Assembly: GCF_001684965.1 (NCBI RefSeq)
Contig: NZ_MAYG01000001.1
Span: forward strand, 3,224,001 to 3,288,000
Direction: 5' to 3'
DNA length: 64,000 nucleotides
Source of the DNA: Chryseobacterium arthrosphaerae
GTDB lineage: Bacteria > Bacteroidota > Bacteroidia > Flavobacteriales > Weeksellaceae
Below the pieces are notes generated by a model. The model made no database searches. It saw nothing but the letters and a program-made list of their open reading frames with translations, and was not told where the DNA came from. The number at the start of each line of letters is the position of its first letter. Within the stretch, counting starts at the first letter, position 1. A program made the translations under genes and the position numbers. Shown in pieces: positions 19,568-28,473 of this stretch.

Positions 19568-19743
19568 TTTACCGAGTAAAAATACACTCATATTTTTTAA
19601 AATTTAATAATGAAAACTAGTAAAAGTAGTTATAGATCTTTTGTTTATGGGAGCCAAGACATTTTTGAAATCTCCCTTTTACAGATAAATCTGTAGTAAA
19701 AAAGTAATTTTTTATCTCATACGCTATTATTTTAACAATCACA

Positions 19744-19751
19744 CAAATCTA
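19744..19751 (-). promoter_or_regulatory. Candidate -7 element (TAGATTTG) for the FN3/GEVED gene
   Basis: TAGATTTG on the minus strand matches TAnnTTTG. It would give an untranslated leader of about 170 bases, and no -33 TTG was seen. Confidence 0.35.
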
Positions 19752-19833
19752 ATCATTTTTTCATTATAATATATTCATTAAAGCATTTTTTTTGTAAAAA
19801 TTAAACGATATTTCACTTTATACGTTAAATAAA

Positions 19834-19860
19834 TAAATCCCCGGGGTTGCCGGGGATTTA
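19834..19860 (-). terminator. Terminator after the 991-residue protease gene
   Basis: Perfect 11-bp stem (TAAATCCCCGG and its complement) with a 5-base loop, 22 bases past the stop codon and followed by a moderately T-rich stretch. Confidence 0.8.
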
Positions 19861-19881
19861 CTAAAAATTTAATGAAAAACT

Positions 19882-22857
19882 TTATTTCTTAATGAATTTA
19901 GACCTGATTTGCTCAATGCCTTTATCATCTATTGTAATTATGTATCCGCCTTTAACTAAAGCTGAAACATTTACTTTTCCATTATTGATATTTCCGCTAT
20001 TTACAAGTTGCCCTGCAGCATTATAAATTTTGTAAGCCGCTTTATCTGAAACCTTGGTTATGTTTAAAACGTCAGTTGCAGGATTCGGATAAATCTGAAT
20101 ACCATTATTCTTACTATTTGTTTCTGAAGTAGAAAGAGGTGCCGGTGAGATTACCACATTATAATCTTCCACTTCTCCATAAGGCGACTTTATTCCGCAT
20201 GCCCATGTTGCAGGCAGTGAGTATCCTGCATTATTAGCACCCGCAAATAAGGCAAGTACTCTCATTCTTAAAGGTTTTCCTTCAATAGCATCATCCGGAA
20301 TAACCACGGTAGAAGTAACCGGAGCATTCGCAATACCTACAGGGAAATTAAGAACCCTCTCTGAGTTATCAAAAGTACCATCTCTGTTGAAATCTATAAA
20401 TACAGCCATACCATCATAGTCCGGAGCTCCTGTACGACTTAAAGTCACAGATAACGGATAGGTATTCCCTTTTGTTAAATTAATTTGCAGTGCTGTATTA
20501 TTTGTAAAGTTACTGTAACCACTACCAACCTGGGTTGTATTATTGACGTTAGCCAGCGTTACATTTGAAATATGCTCATCAGTACCATTGTTACCTGCTG
20601 CAGTACAATAATTAATAGAGCTTGTAGAGAAATTAACAGATGTAGAATATGTTCCCACTGTTCCAGCACATACTGTAGCTACCTGTACTTCATAGGTAGA
20701 ACCGTCATCAAGATTATTCAAGTTTACAGACGGTACGTTTGTATCTATTTCCGTCCAAACTGACCCTGTAGTCTTTTTATAACGGAATTTGTATGTGGCA
20801 CCGGTATAAGACATCCATGAAACACTTGCTGAACTTGTTGTAATATAGCTCACCACTACATTGGTAGGTGCTGCACTGCTACATGGCGAAAGAGGAGTTA
20901 ATGTTACATTTCCTAATGTATAGAAAACATTTCCAATAGCAGAAACTCTTACCTTAATGGTTTGTCCGCTCAGGGATGCAGGGAAGGTAAAGTTCTCAGA
21001 ACCGTCATTTGGAGTAGAAGCTGCTAAAACATTCCATGTATTTCCGCCATCAGTTGTATAGTCAATTTTAACGTTAGTAACATTATAAGGGGCAGCATTC
21101 GTATTGGCTACAATCCACTGTATTGGTGTCGGTGTATTTACATCGGCAAACTGAGCTGCCAATCTGAAAGGCCCGTCATCTTTTACAATAATGGTCTGCT
21201 CTGCATATTGGGTCTGCTGCTGACTTACCACAGAATTATTATCTCTTACCGTCACGGCAAATTTAGTTGTTCTCGGAACCATGGATACAGACTCCCAGGT
21301 ATTAGATCCGTTATCTAAAACTCCATTCAGTACAGATGAGAATTTAGGGAAATACCTTGAAGGACTTGTAGAAGGTGCTATTGATCTGAAAGATGCTCCT
21401 GAAGAAGTTTTTCCTAAATTACTCTTATTGATAACAAGGTTGGCATTATTAACCTGTTCCCATGTATAAGTCATCGGGTCATTTTCCGGATCGGTTGCAG
21501 AAGCAGTCAATACAAACGCAGTTGCCTTAGGAATACTGTAAGTAGGCAACGCTGCAATAACAGGAGGATTATTGTTAACTGGTGTTTCAATATCACACGT
21601 TTTCTCAAGAAGGTTAGTCTGAACCTGTCTGATACTTACGGTATGAAAATAAGCATCTGAATTTGCCTGTACATCGGTATTAGCACCTGTAATCCCGGCA
21701 TATCCCATAATAGTAGATCCCGAACCAGGCTCCACATTCACCCCACTGCTTTCAAGGCCATGAGAAAAGGTATGGTTAGCTCCCAGCTGATGCCCCATTT
21801 CATGAGCAACATAATCAATATCAAATGCATCCCCTTCCGGCTGCCCATTTGCAGGTGAAGTAAATCCTGAACCTTTAGCGGTATCAGTTGCAGAAGTTGG
21901 GTTTATACAGACACAACCGATACATCCGGCATTTCCACCACCTCCGGAAGCACCGAACAGATGCCCGATATCATAGGCACCGTTACCTACACCAGGAGTA
22001 TTTGTAAGGGTTTGCTGTAACTCAACATTCCAGTTATCCATATCTGCAGCATCAGAATAAGGGTCTGTAGCCGGATCAAAGAAGATAAGTCCGGGAAGAT
22101 CCTGTACATTAAGGTGTAATGCAAAATCTTTTTCAAATACACCATTTACCCTTGTCATTGTTGTACTGATTGCATCCACGGCACCCTGTAAATTTCCACC
22201 ATGATAAATAGCGTATTCAGCAGTAACAGACATGGCAAGCCTCATCGTTCTGTATTTCTTATCTGACATTTTTGAAAAATCATTAACCTGGTTGGTAAAT
22301 GATTTTCCTTTTTCCAGCATTTTATCAATAGCTTTTACCGCAGCAGGACTTTCATTGGTAGTACAAACAAAGCTCTTACTTCCTGTCTGAATTGTTTTAG
22401 GATGAACTCCGTAAACCGTTTTGCCGCTATCTTGAGGATCAATGAACTCATATTGTCCATCCTGCATAATCATTGAATTGAACCCTCTTGGCGAAACAGA
22501 GAATCGAACTGTTCTTGAAGGATCATCAATACTTGCTCCCACGTAAGAACCCAGTTGATATCTGTCAGCCAGTGATTTTACTACAACCGGGAAGCTGTAC
22601 ACATTAAATTTTTCAATTTTACCACTTAAAGTTGGAATAGAAATAACAACAGGCTTGGCATTTTTGCCCATTTCCTGTGCTCCGCTTAACTGAGATCTTA
22701 ATAAATCCAGATCCAGCTTATAATAGCCTCGTACGCCTGTTACAGCTAATTCTCCGGACTTCTGCTTTCTGTCTACTTTAGCAGAGGTGGGCGTCCATTG
22801 TGCAAACGCTGTTCCTCCTACCAAAGCACACATCAAGGTAGTAAGTAGTTTCTTCAT
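19882..22857 (-). CDS. Secreted reprolysin-like metzincin protease with FN3, GEVED and T9SS sorting domains
   Basis: A 991-residue exported zinc protease and a shorter paralogue of the 1660-residue protein downstream. I start it at MKKLLTTLMCALVGGTAFA, a standard signal peptide. A start 18 codons earlier would fall upstream of the predicted transcription start. The prodomain carries a lone Cys165. The zinc motif HEMGHQLGANH is at 352-362 and the Met-turn is in GSGSTIMGYAG. Between them and the prodomain is the cluster CIGCVC (312-317). A PKD-like segment, one FN3 module and one GEVED domain (YGEVEDYNVVI) follow. The C-terminal T9SS domain runs from IQIYPNPATDVLNI to SKFIKK. It is probably the first-transcribed of the three tandem T9SS genes, each with its own terminator. 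Confidence 0.9.
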   Translation of the reverse strand: MKKLLTTLMCALVGGTAFAQWTPTSAKVDRKQKSGELAVTGVRGYYKLDLDLLRSQLSGAQEMGKNAKPVVISIPTLSGKIEKFNVYSFPVVVKSLADRYQLGSYVGASIDDPSRTVRFSVSPRGFNSMIMQDGQYEFIDPQDSGKTVYGVHPKTIQTGSKSFVCTTNESPAAVKAIDKMLEKGKSFTNQVNDFSKMSDKKYRTMRLAMSVTAEYAIYHGGNLQGAVDAISTTMTRVNGVFEKDFALHLNVQDLPGLIFFDPATDPYSDAADMDNWNVELQQTLTNTPGVGNGAYDIGHLFGASGGGGNAGCIGCVCINPTSATDTAKGSGFTSPANGQPEGDAFDIDYVAHEMGHQLGANHTFSHGLESSGVNVEPGSGSTIMGYAGITGANTDVQANSDAYFHTVSIRQVQTNLLEKTCDIETPVNNNPPVIAALPTYSIPKATAFVLTASATDPENDPMTYTWEQVNNANLVINKSNLGKTSSGASFRSIAPSTSPSRYFPKFSSVLNGVLDNGSNTWESVSMVPRTTKFAVTVRDNNSVVSQQQTQYAEQTIIVKDDGPFRLAAQFADVNTPTPIQWIVANTNAAPYNVTNVKIDYTTDGGNTWNVLAASTPNDGSENFTFPASLSGQTIKVRVSAIGNVFYTLGNVTLTPLSPCSSAAPTNVVVSYITTSSASVSWMSYTGATYKFRYKKTTGSVWTEIDTNVPSVNLNNLDDGSTYEVQVATVCAGTVGTYSTSVNFSTSSINYCTAAGNNGTDEHISNVTLANVNNTTQVGSGYSNFTNNTALQINLTKGNTYPLSVTLSRTGAPDYDGMAVFIDFNRDGTFDNSERVLNFPVGIANAPVTSTVVIPDDAIEGKPLRMRVLALFAGANNAGYSLPATWACGIKSPYGEVEDYNVVISPAPLSTSETNSKNNGIQIYPNPATDVLNITKVSDKAAYKIYNAAGQLVNSGNINNGKVNVSALVKGGYIITIDDKGIEQIRSKFIKK

Positions 22858-22883
22858 AATTATTTTTTTAAATTCATATTCAA

Positions 22884-22911
22884 CAAAAATATAAAAACAT
22901 TCACTAAACAA
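22884..22911 (-). promoter_or_regulatory. Promoter of the 991-residue protease gene (TTG, 17 bases, TATTTTTG)
   Basis: On the minus strand a TTG (22909-22911) and TATTTTTG (22884-22891) are separated by 17 bases, the Bacteroidota arrangement. The start codon at 22857 follows 26 bases later, which supports the shorter reading frame. Confidence 0.65.
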
Positions 22912-23091
22912 CGAATTAAATTAAAAATAATTCAGACAAAAAACACAAATAGAAAAAAATACATCATTAATATACAAAATATGGTTATATTTTTATAAAA
23001 AAACAAATACAACATAAAAACATATAATATTTACCATAATTCAACTATATCAAACATTTTCACAACAGAATATTCTATCAAGCCATAACAT

Positions 23092-23120
23092 AAAAAAATC
23101 CCCAGATACAATCTGAGGAT
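23092..23120 (-). terminator. Terminator after the DUF6048-like gene
   Basis: The minus strand reads ATCCTCAGAT, a short loop and ATCTGGGGAT, followed by seven T residues, 23 bases past the stop codon. Confidence 0.8.
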
Positions 23121-23143
23121 CTATTATTTTTATCAATCTGTTT

Positions 23144-23812
23144 CTAAAACTTATACGCAAGATTCCAGGCAAATCCCATGTTGAATTTAGAAGAGCTTCT
23201 ACCAAAGCCCGGTACAATCATAGGAGAGATATCATCCTGTTTGGAAGTGTATACCCAATACCTGGGCTGAAGGTTGACATCAATATAAAAGTTGGAGCTG
23301 AACAACTGTACCCTGCCTCCCAACGTACCTTCAAGCCAGAAAGTTGACTGTGATGAAGAAGGGAAAGCTACAGAAGAATTACTTCCTCCAAATCCACGAA
23401 CGGGAATGGCCATATATTCCTGATTGTAGAATGCCCCGGCAACTTTTCCTCCTACGTAGAATCCATTGAATTCATTCTCCGCATCCTTTGCCAGCATATA
23501 AAATGCACCCAACTTCACAAAAGGGCCGTTTACTTTAGCATCATAACCGTTCTTCTGATAGATATTCTTTTCAAAACCTGCTTCTGCCACAGCATGGATA
23601 TTTCCTTTAACTTTTGAAGAAATAAATCCCTGATACAGTTTCCTGTCTGAAAAGAAACCAACACCGGCATTCAGAGCATCAAAACCAACCATAAAGTTCG
23701 GTTCGTATTTCCAATGTTCTTTTTTTTCTTCTTTTTTATCCTGCTTATCCTGTGCCCAGCTTATTACGCCTAATACACTAAAAAATAAGGTAAAGATTAG
23801 TCTTGTCTTCAT
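23144..23812 (-). CDS. DUF6048-like outer-membrane beta-barrel protein
   Basis: A 222-residue protein with signal peptide MKTRLIFTLFFSVLGVISWA, a charged linker (QDKQDKKEEKKEHWKYE) and a series of amphipathic strands ending in an aromatic terminal strand (FNMGFAWNLAYKF). This is typical of a small outer-membrane barrel. It resembles the DUF6048 family of Flavobacteriia; the function is unknown. It overlaps the upstream lipoprotein gene by 35 bases in another frame, so the two are probably translationally coupled. The pairing with a DUF6452 lipoprotein next to rlmD is, as I recall, conserved in flavobacteria and suggests a joint envelope role. Confidence 0.75.
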   Translation of the reverse strand: MKTRLIFTLFFSVLGVISWAQDKQDKKEEKKEHWKYEPNFMVGFDALNAGVGFFSDRKLYQGFISSKVKGNIHAVAEAGFEKNIYQKNGYDAKVNGPFVKLGAFYMLAKDAENEFNGFYVGGKVAGAFYNQEYMAIPVRGFGGSNSSVAFPSSSQSTFWLEGTLGGRVQLFSSNFYIDVNLQPRYWVYTSKQDDISPMIVPGFGRSSSKFNMGFAWNLAYKF

Positions 23813-24248
23813 TCTCTATTTGGTTTTGTCCTTGTTCCAGACCTGTAAAAGGATCCGGAGTTACTAACTCTGAAGCTAAATTCTCGTAAGATTTTTTAAT
23901 ACCGCATCCCGGAGATACATAGGTTGCCCTGGTAGTATATTTTACTCTTACCTTTGATTCTGGCCCTTTGATTCTGGTTTTAAAATACAGATCTGTATAT
24001 GGCGAATCGTCTACCCTTAAAGGAATCAGCCTTGATTCAACATTCGCAAGTTTTCCCAAATCCACTTTTCCTGAGCCGTAATCCACTGCTACATAAAGAG
24101 TATCTACATTCGTTAACTTTCCTCCTGACTTGAAAGCTACTTTCATTCTTGGAGTTCCCTCCCCGCTTTCGCAGATATCATCATCTCCTCCACAGGAAAA
24201 CAACAGGGCTAAAAAACAGATCGTTATGAGAAATTTAAAATATTTCAT
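23778..24248 (-). CDS. DUF6452-like lipoprotein
   Basis: A 156-residue lipoprotein with a lipobox ending in LLFSC (lipidated cysteine at about residue 19), followed by GGDDDIC. Acidic residues right after the cysteine resemble the surface-export signals of Bacteroidota lipoproteins. The rest is beta-rich (VDTLYVAVDYGSGKVDLGKL, YTDLYFKTRIKGPESKVRVKYTTRA) and contains a CGIKKSYENL segment seen in the DUF6452 family. There is no known activity. It is the first gene of a two-gene unit and its 3' end overlaps the beta-barrel gene. A TAAATTTG element lies at 24306-24313, about 57 bases upstream. Confidence 0.75.
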   Translation of the reverse strand: MKYFKFLITICFLALLFSCGGDDDICESGEGTPRMKVAFKSGGKLTNVDTLYVAVDYGSGKVDLGKLANVESRLIPLRVDDSPYTDLYFKTRIKGPESKVRVKYTTRATYVSPGCGIKKSYENLASELVTPDPFTGLEQGQNQIENEDKTNLYLIF

Positions 24249-24320
24249 CTGTATATTTTTATTTTTTATTGAGTCAGATGGAACTGGCGTTTTATATTAA
24301 GATTTCAAATTTAAATAAAT

Positions 24321-25727
24321 TTATTTTTTCACCAGCAATGCGATGTTCTCCACATGATGGGTTTGCGGAAACATATCTACTGGCAATATCTTCACTACCT
24401 GATAATGGTCTTTCATCAAGGCCAGATCTCTTGCCTGGGTTGCCGAGTTACAGCTTACATACACCACTTTTTCAGGAGAAAGCTTTAAGATCTGCTCTAC
24501 TACTTTCTGGTGCATCCCGTCTCTTGGCGGATCGGTGATCAACACATCTGCTTTCGGATGACTTTCAAGGAACTCATCATTGAAGACATTCTTCATATCC
24601 CCGCAATAGAAAGTACAGTTGGTAAGGCCGTTCAGTTCTGCATGTTCAATTGCTGCATCAATAGCTTCCTGAACGGATTCTATTCCTATTACCTGCTTGG
24701 CATTTCTTGCTACATACTGTGCAATGGTTCCTGTTCCCGTATAAAGGTCATATACTACTTCGTCCCCTTTTAAATCGGCAAATTCAAGGGTTTTTCTATA
24801 CAGTTCCAAAGCCTGCTTATAATTGGTCTGGAAGAATGATTTCGGTCCTATTTTGAACTTTAATCCATCCATTTCTTCCATCAGGAATCCTTCTCCAAAA
24901 TAAACTTCAATATCCAGATCATAGATAGAGTCATTCTGCTTAGGATTGATCGCATACACCAATGTTTTTATCTGCGGGAATTTTTCTAGCAGGAATTCAA
25001 AAAGTTTTTCCCTGTTTTCTTTTTCTTCTCTGTAAAGCTGGAAAAGGACCATCCACTCTCCTTTAGAGTTTTGTCTCATCATTAATGTTCTCAGAAATCC
25101 GTCATGATTTCTCACATCAAAGAAGTCCAGGCCATTTTCTACCGCATAGTTCTTCACTGCCAAACGGATGGCATTGGAAGGATCTTCCTGCAGGAAACAT
25201 TCTTTAAGATCCAGAATCTTACTCCACATTCCCGGAATATGAAATCCTAAAGCATCTTTACTTCCGAAATTTTCTTCGGAACTGATTTCATATTGGGTAA
25301 GCCATCTTGCATTGGAGAAAGAAAACTCCATTTTATTTCTATAAAAATACTGTTCTGCTGATCCCAGGATAGACACTGTTTCAAAATCTTCAATACCTCC
25401 GATTCTTTTGATATTGTTGTATACTTCTTCCTGTTTGAAATCCAGCTGCTTTTCATAGGTCATATTCTGCCATTTGCACCCTCCGCAGGTTCCGAAATGC
25501 ACACACTTCGGTTCTGCTCTGAAAGGAGATTTTTCCAATACTTCCACCGCTTCTCCTTCATAGTATTTGGATTTCGCTTTTTTTACTCTCACATTCACAA
25601 GGTCTCCCGGAATTGCTCCTGAAACCAATACTGTTTTACCGTCTTCCGTTTTACCAATAGCTACTCCTTTTGCACCGGCAGTTAACAGCTTAATATTTTC
25701 AAGAACTATATTTTTCTTCTTTCTCAT
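24321..25727 (-). CDS. rlmD: 23S rRNA (uracil-1939-C5)-methyltransferase RlmD
   Basis: Transfers a methyl group from S-adenosylmethionine to uridine in 23S rRNA. From the N-terminus it has a TRAM domain (LTAGAKGVAIGKTEDGKTVLVSGAIPGD), iron-sulfur cluster cysteines (CVHFGTCGGCKWQ plus a later Cys), a SAM-binding motif YDLYTGTGTIAQY, the DPPRDGMH loop, and the catalytic cysteine in VVYVSCNSATQARDL. The start MRKKKNIVLENIKLL (468 residues) fits the family. In-frame ATGs 9 and 20 codons earlier exist; a TATTTTTG element at 25777-25784 would exclude the earliest. RlmD is the most likely member of this RNA m5U methyltransferase family, though TrmA/RlmC-like specificity cannot be fully excluded. Confidence 0.92.
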   Translation of the reverse strand: MRKKKNIVLENIKLLTAGAKGVAIGKTEDGKTVLVSGAIPGDLVNVRVKKAKSKYYEGEAVEVLEKSPFRAEPKCVHFGTCGGCKWQNMTYEKQLDFKQEEVYNNIKRIGGIEDFETVSILGSAEQYFYRNKMEFSFSNARWLTQYEISSEENFGSKDALGFHIPGMWSKILDLKECFLQEDPSNAIRLAVKNYAVENGLDFFDVRNHDGFLRTLMMRQNSKGEWMVLFQLYREEKENREKLFEFLLEKFPQIKTLVYAINPKQNDSIYDLDIEVYFGEGFLMEEMDGLKFKIGPKSFFQTNYKQALELYRKTLEFADLKGDEVVYDLYTGTGTIAQYVARNAKQVIGIESVQEAIDAAIEHAELNGLTNCTFYCGDMKNVFNDEFLESHPKADVLITDPPRDGMHQKVVEQILKLSPEKVVYVSCNSATQARDLALMKDHYQVVKILPVDMFPQTHHVENIALLVKK

Positions 25728-25787
25728 TCCACAAATTCTATTTTTTCTAATCATGAACCCTTCCGGATTCATTCTGCAAAAATACAA

Positions 25788-25816
25788 TAAAAAAAACCTT
25801 ATCCGAAGATAAGGTT
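25788..25816 (-). terminator. Terminator after the thioredoxin-fold lipoprotein gene
   Basis: 9-bp stem (AACCTTATC and its complement) with loop CGAA, followed on the minus strand by a run of T residues, 20 bases past the stop codon. Confidence 0.85.
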
Positions 25817-25835
25817 CTAACTATGTGAAAGTTTA

Positions 25836-27374
25836 TTATTTTGTTGTAGCCGGTTGAGGATTTGCAGGCTGTGGAGCAGGTTGCTGCGCTGAAGGATCAA
25901 TCTGCAGCTGAGGCTGCTGCATACCCGGATCTACCCTTGGTGCTGAAAGCCCTGTAAGTTTATCCAGAATTGTTACCAGTTCCTGTTCTCCTAAGTTAAC
26001 AAAAGATCTGCTGGCAATTTTACCATCTTTATCAACAATGACAAAGCAAGGTAGTTTGAATCCATATACTCCGTATTTTTTAGCAATATCGGATTCCATT
26101 CCTTTTTCACCGTAAACATTTACTCCCTGAATACCTTTTAATAAAGAATTGCTTGTTTTTACAAACTGATCTTTAGTATCGTCAACGTTGACGAATACAA
26201 AGTTCATTTTAGACTTATAGAAGTTCACCACTTCTTTTAAAACCGGGATTGTAGCTTCACTGATGTAAGGATTCCATGAAGCATAGAAGAATAGCATATA
26301 TGGTTTTCCTTTGTTTTCAGAAAGTTTGTAAGCTTTACCGTCCTGTTTTACCAATGCCGCTTCAGGAGCTGCATCGCCGATTTTAAGTCCTGTAATGGCT
26401 ACCTGCATTTTCAAAAGGTCACTTTTGATAGTAGCATCTTTAATATCCGTATCGATAAGTTTCTTGATCTTGTCAATATTCTTGGCCGGAGTGGTAGGAT
26501 GAATATCTGCCTGAGCCATTACAAATGCTAAAAGATAGTCTTTTGCAGTCTGTGAAAGATCTTTTTTAGTCTTTAAATACTGGGCAAACATTTCTGATGT
26601 TGTAATGTCTTTTTTCCCTTTGCTGTTTGCTTCTGCATACTTCTGGAAATCAGGAGTCATTTTTACTAGAAGATATTGTCTGTAAAGAGGAATTGTTTTC
26701 ACCATTGCATCTTTATCGCTATCTAATTTGGTTTCATAATCTTTAAAAGCCTTGGAAGCTTTGTAAGATGGATTTCCTGACATTGGACCATGAGACATTT
26801 CATAATTCGCAAGAAGGTTCAGAATCGTTACTTTCGCATCGTTCTTCTTCCATTCCAAAAGCGCTCTGCTAGGGTTGTTTTTCTGGGCAAGATCATCAAT
26901 ATTCTTGTTGATGTCAGCTTCTACTTTCTGCATTCCTTTTACAAATGCATTTTCGTCACCTGCCATCAGGGCACCCAGGTTCACTTTATTACCATACTCA
27001 CCTAGGAATTTCTGAGTTGCCGTAAGGAAATCATTATTCTTTTTAGCATCTCCTGTGATAACGTACTCGTTAGGGAAAGTCATTGAATTTCCAGAGATAT
27101 TTACTTTCTGCCCACCTTCAAGATAGATCAGATTTTGTTTGTTGGCATAGTTGATGACGTACATTCCGTCTTTCGGTGCTTCAAAACTTCCAGAGAAGTT
27201 GCCGTCTTTATCTAAACCTATATTAATCAAAGGTAAGGTTCCTACTCCTGAAGCTTCTACAAATTCAATTCTTTCTAATGGTGAACTTCCAGTGATTTTT
27301 CCTTTAACCTCTACTTTTTTTGAACAAGACATCACGAAAGCTGTGATGATAAACAATAAAAGATATTTTTTCAT
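25836..27374 (-). CDS. TlpA/ResA-type thioredoxin-fold lipoprotein lacking the CXXC motif
   Basis: A 512-residue lipoprotein with lipobox FVMSC. A DUF4369-like N-terminal domain (VEVKGKITGSSPLERIEFVEA) precedes a helical middle region. An AhpC/TSA-Redoxin-type thioredoxin domain lies at about 332-480 (IGDAAPEAALVKQDGKAYKLSENKGKPYMLFFYASW). The active-site position where relatives have WCxxC reads ASWNPYISE, so the redox cysteines are absent; the cis-proline loop is KLPCFVIVDKDG. It therefore probably does not act as an oxidoreductase. The tail is rich in Pro and Gln. I chose the ATG at 27374 because the earlier ATG lies inside a TATTTTTG element at 27393-27400. Confidence 0.85.
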   Translation of the reverse strand: MKKYLLLFIITAFVMSCSKKVEVKGKITGSSPLERIEFVEASGVGTLPLINIGLDKDGNFSGSFEAPKDGMYVINYANKQNLIYLEGGQKVNISGNSMTFPNEYVITGDAKKNNDFLTATQKFLGEYGNKVNLGALMAGDENAFVKGMQKVEADINKNIDDLAQKNNPSRALLEWKKNDAKVTILNLLANYEMSHGPMSGNPSYKASKAFKDYETKLDSDKDAMVKTIPLYRQYLLVKMTPDFQKYAEANSKGKKDITTSEMFAQYLKTKKDLSQTAKDYLLAFVMAQADIHPTTPAKNIDKIKKLIDTDIKDATIKSDLLKMQVAITGLKIGDAAPEAALVKQDGKAYKLSENKGKPYMLFFYASWNPYISEATIPVLKEVVNFYKSKMNFVFVNVDDTKDQFVKTSNSLLKGIQGVNVYGEKGMESDIAKKYGVYGFKLPCFVIVDKDGKIASRSFVNLGEQELVTILDKLTGLSAPRVDPGMQQPQLQIDPSAQQPAPQPANPQPATTK

Positions 27375-27681
27375 TTCAATTTTAATATTATACAAAAATA
27401 AGCTTTTTAGGGCTTGCTAATTCATACTGATTATTTTTTTTAAAAATTTTATTACAACCGATCCAAAGGGAGTTTCCAATTACTTTTCAACTATTTTCTA
27501 TCGGTAAAAAAGCCGGCTGAAATGTTTCTCACAATACAATTCAACGACCCTTCAAATATATACTTATTAAATAAAGAATACCAAAGCTTATCAATAAGTT
27601 AACAAATTTTAACAGGAAAATTGTGTTCACAAAAAAATCGCCTCCGAAATGAAGGCGATTTTTTATGTATTTGAATCAATT
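27375..27681. other. Intergenic region between the thioredoxin-fold gene and sdhB
   Basis: About 307 bases without a gene. It holds the sdhB terminator (27633-27663) and the -7 element of the lipoprotein gene (27393-27400). The remaining ~230 bases are AT-rich and show no open frame, repeat or clear structure. Confidence 0.7.
27633..27663 (-). terminator. Terminator of the sdhCAB operon
   Basis: Perfect 11-bp stem (AAAAATCGCCT and its complement) with a 9-base loop and flanking A/T runs, 19 bases past the sdhB stop codon. Confidence 0.92.
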
Positions 27682-28449
27682 CTATCCTTGATCTACAAGA
27701 GCAGCCATGTATTCTCTGTTCATTCTTGCGATATTTTCAAGAGAAATACCTTTAGGGCATTCTACTTCACAAGCACCGGTATTTGAACAGTTACCGAATC
27801 CTTCTTCATCCATAGCCTTCACCATGTTCAGAACTCTTCTCTTCGCTTCTACTCTACCCTGAGGAAGTAAAGCATACTGAGATACCTTAGCTCCGACAAA
27901 CAGCATTGCAGATCCGTTTTTACATGTAGCTACACAAGCTCCACATCCGATACATGCAGCAGCATCCATTGCTTTGTCTGCATCTTCTTTAGGAACAGGA
28001 ATAGCATTGGCGTCCAGGGTATTACCTGAAGTGTTCACAGAAATGAAACCTCCCGCAGCCATTACTCTGTCAAATGCACTTCTGTCTACCATCAAATCTT
28101 TGATAACAGGGAAGGCAGCACTTCTCCAAGGTTCAATAACGATGGTTTCACCGTCTTTGAACATTCTCATGTGAAGCTGACAGGTAGTGATCCCGGTATC
28201 CGGACCGTGCGCTCTACCATTGATGTAAAGGGAACACATTCCGCAGATCCCCTCACGACAGTCGTGGTCGAAAGCGATAGGTTCTTTACCTTCGTTAATT
28301 AAATTTTCGTTCAGAATATCCAACATTTCCAGGAATGAGGAATCTGTAGATACATCTGATATTTTATAGGTCTCAAACTGACCTTTAGATTTATTATTTT
28401 TTTGTCTCCAAATTTTCAGCGTAAGATGTAAGCCTTTTTTTGCACTCAT
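27682..28449 (-). CDS. sdhB: Succinate dehydrogenase/fumarate reductase iron-sulfur subunit
   Basis: Carries electrons from the flavin of SdhA to quinone via three iron-sulfur clusters in respiratory complex II. The 255-residue protein has the [2Fe-2S] cysteines at 64, 69 and 72 (CREGICGMC) with a fourth near 90, the ferredoxin motif [11 protein letters not shown], and the later cysteines in [15 protein letters not shown]. These are the ligands of the [4Fe-4S] and [3Fe-4S] clusters. It is the last gene of the operon, 24 bases after sdhA, and is followed by a strong terminator. The type matches the Bacteroidota/Bacillus branch of the family. Confidence 0.96.
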   Translation of the reverse strand: MSAKKGLHLTLKIWRQKNNKSKGQFETYKISDVSTDSSFLEMLDILNENLINEGKEPIAFDHDCREGICGMCSLYINGRAHGPDTGITTCQLHMRMFKDGETIVIEPWRSAAFPVIKDLMVDRSAFDRVMAAGGFISVNTSGNTLDANAIPVPKEDADKAMDAAACIGCGACVATCKNGSAMLFVGAKVSQYALLPQGRVEAKRRVLNMVKAMDEEGFGNCSNTGACEVECPKGISLENIARMNREYMAALVDQG

Positions 28450-28473
28450 AATGTTATATTTATAGGTTGGAGA

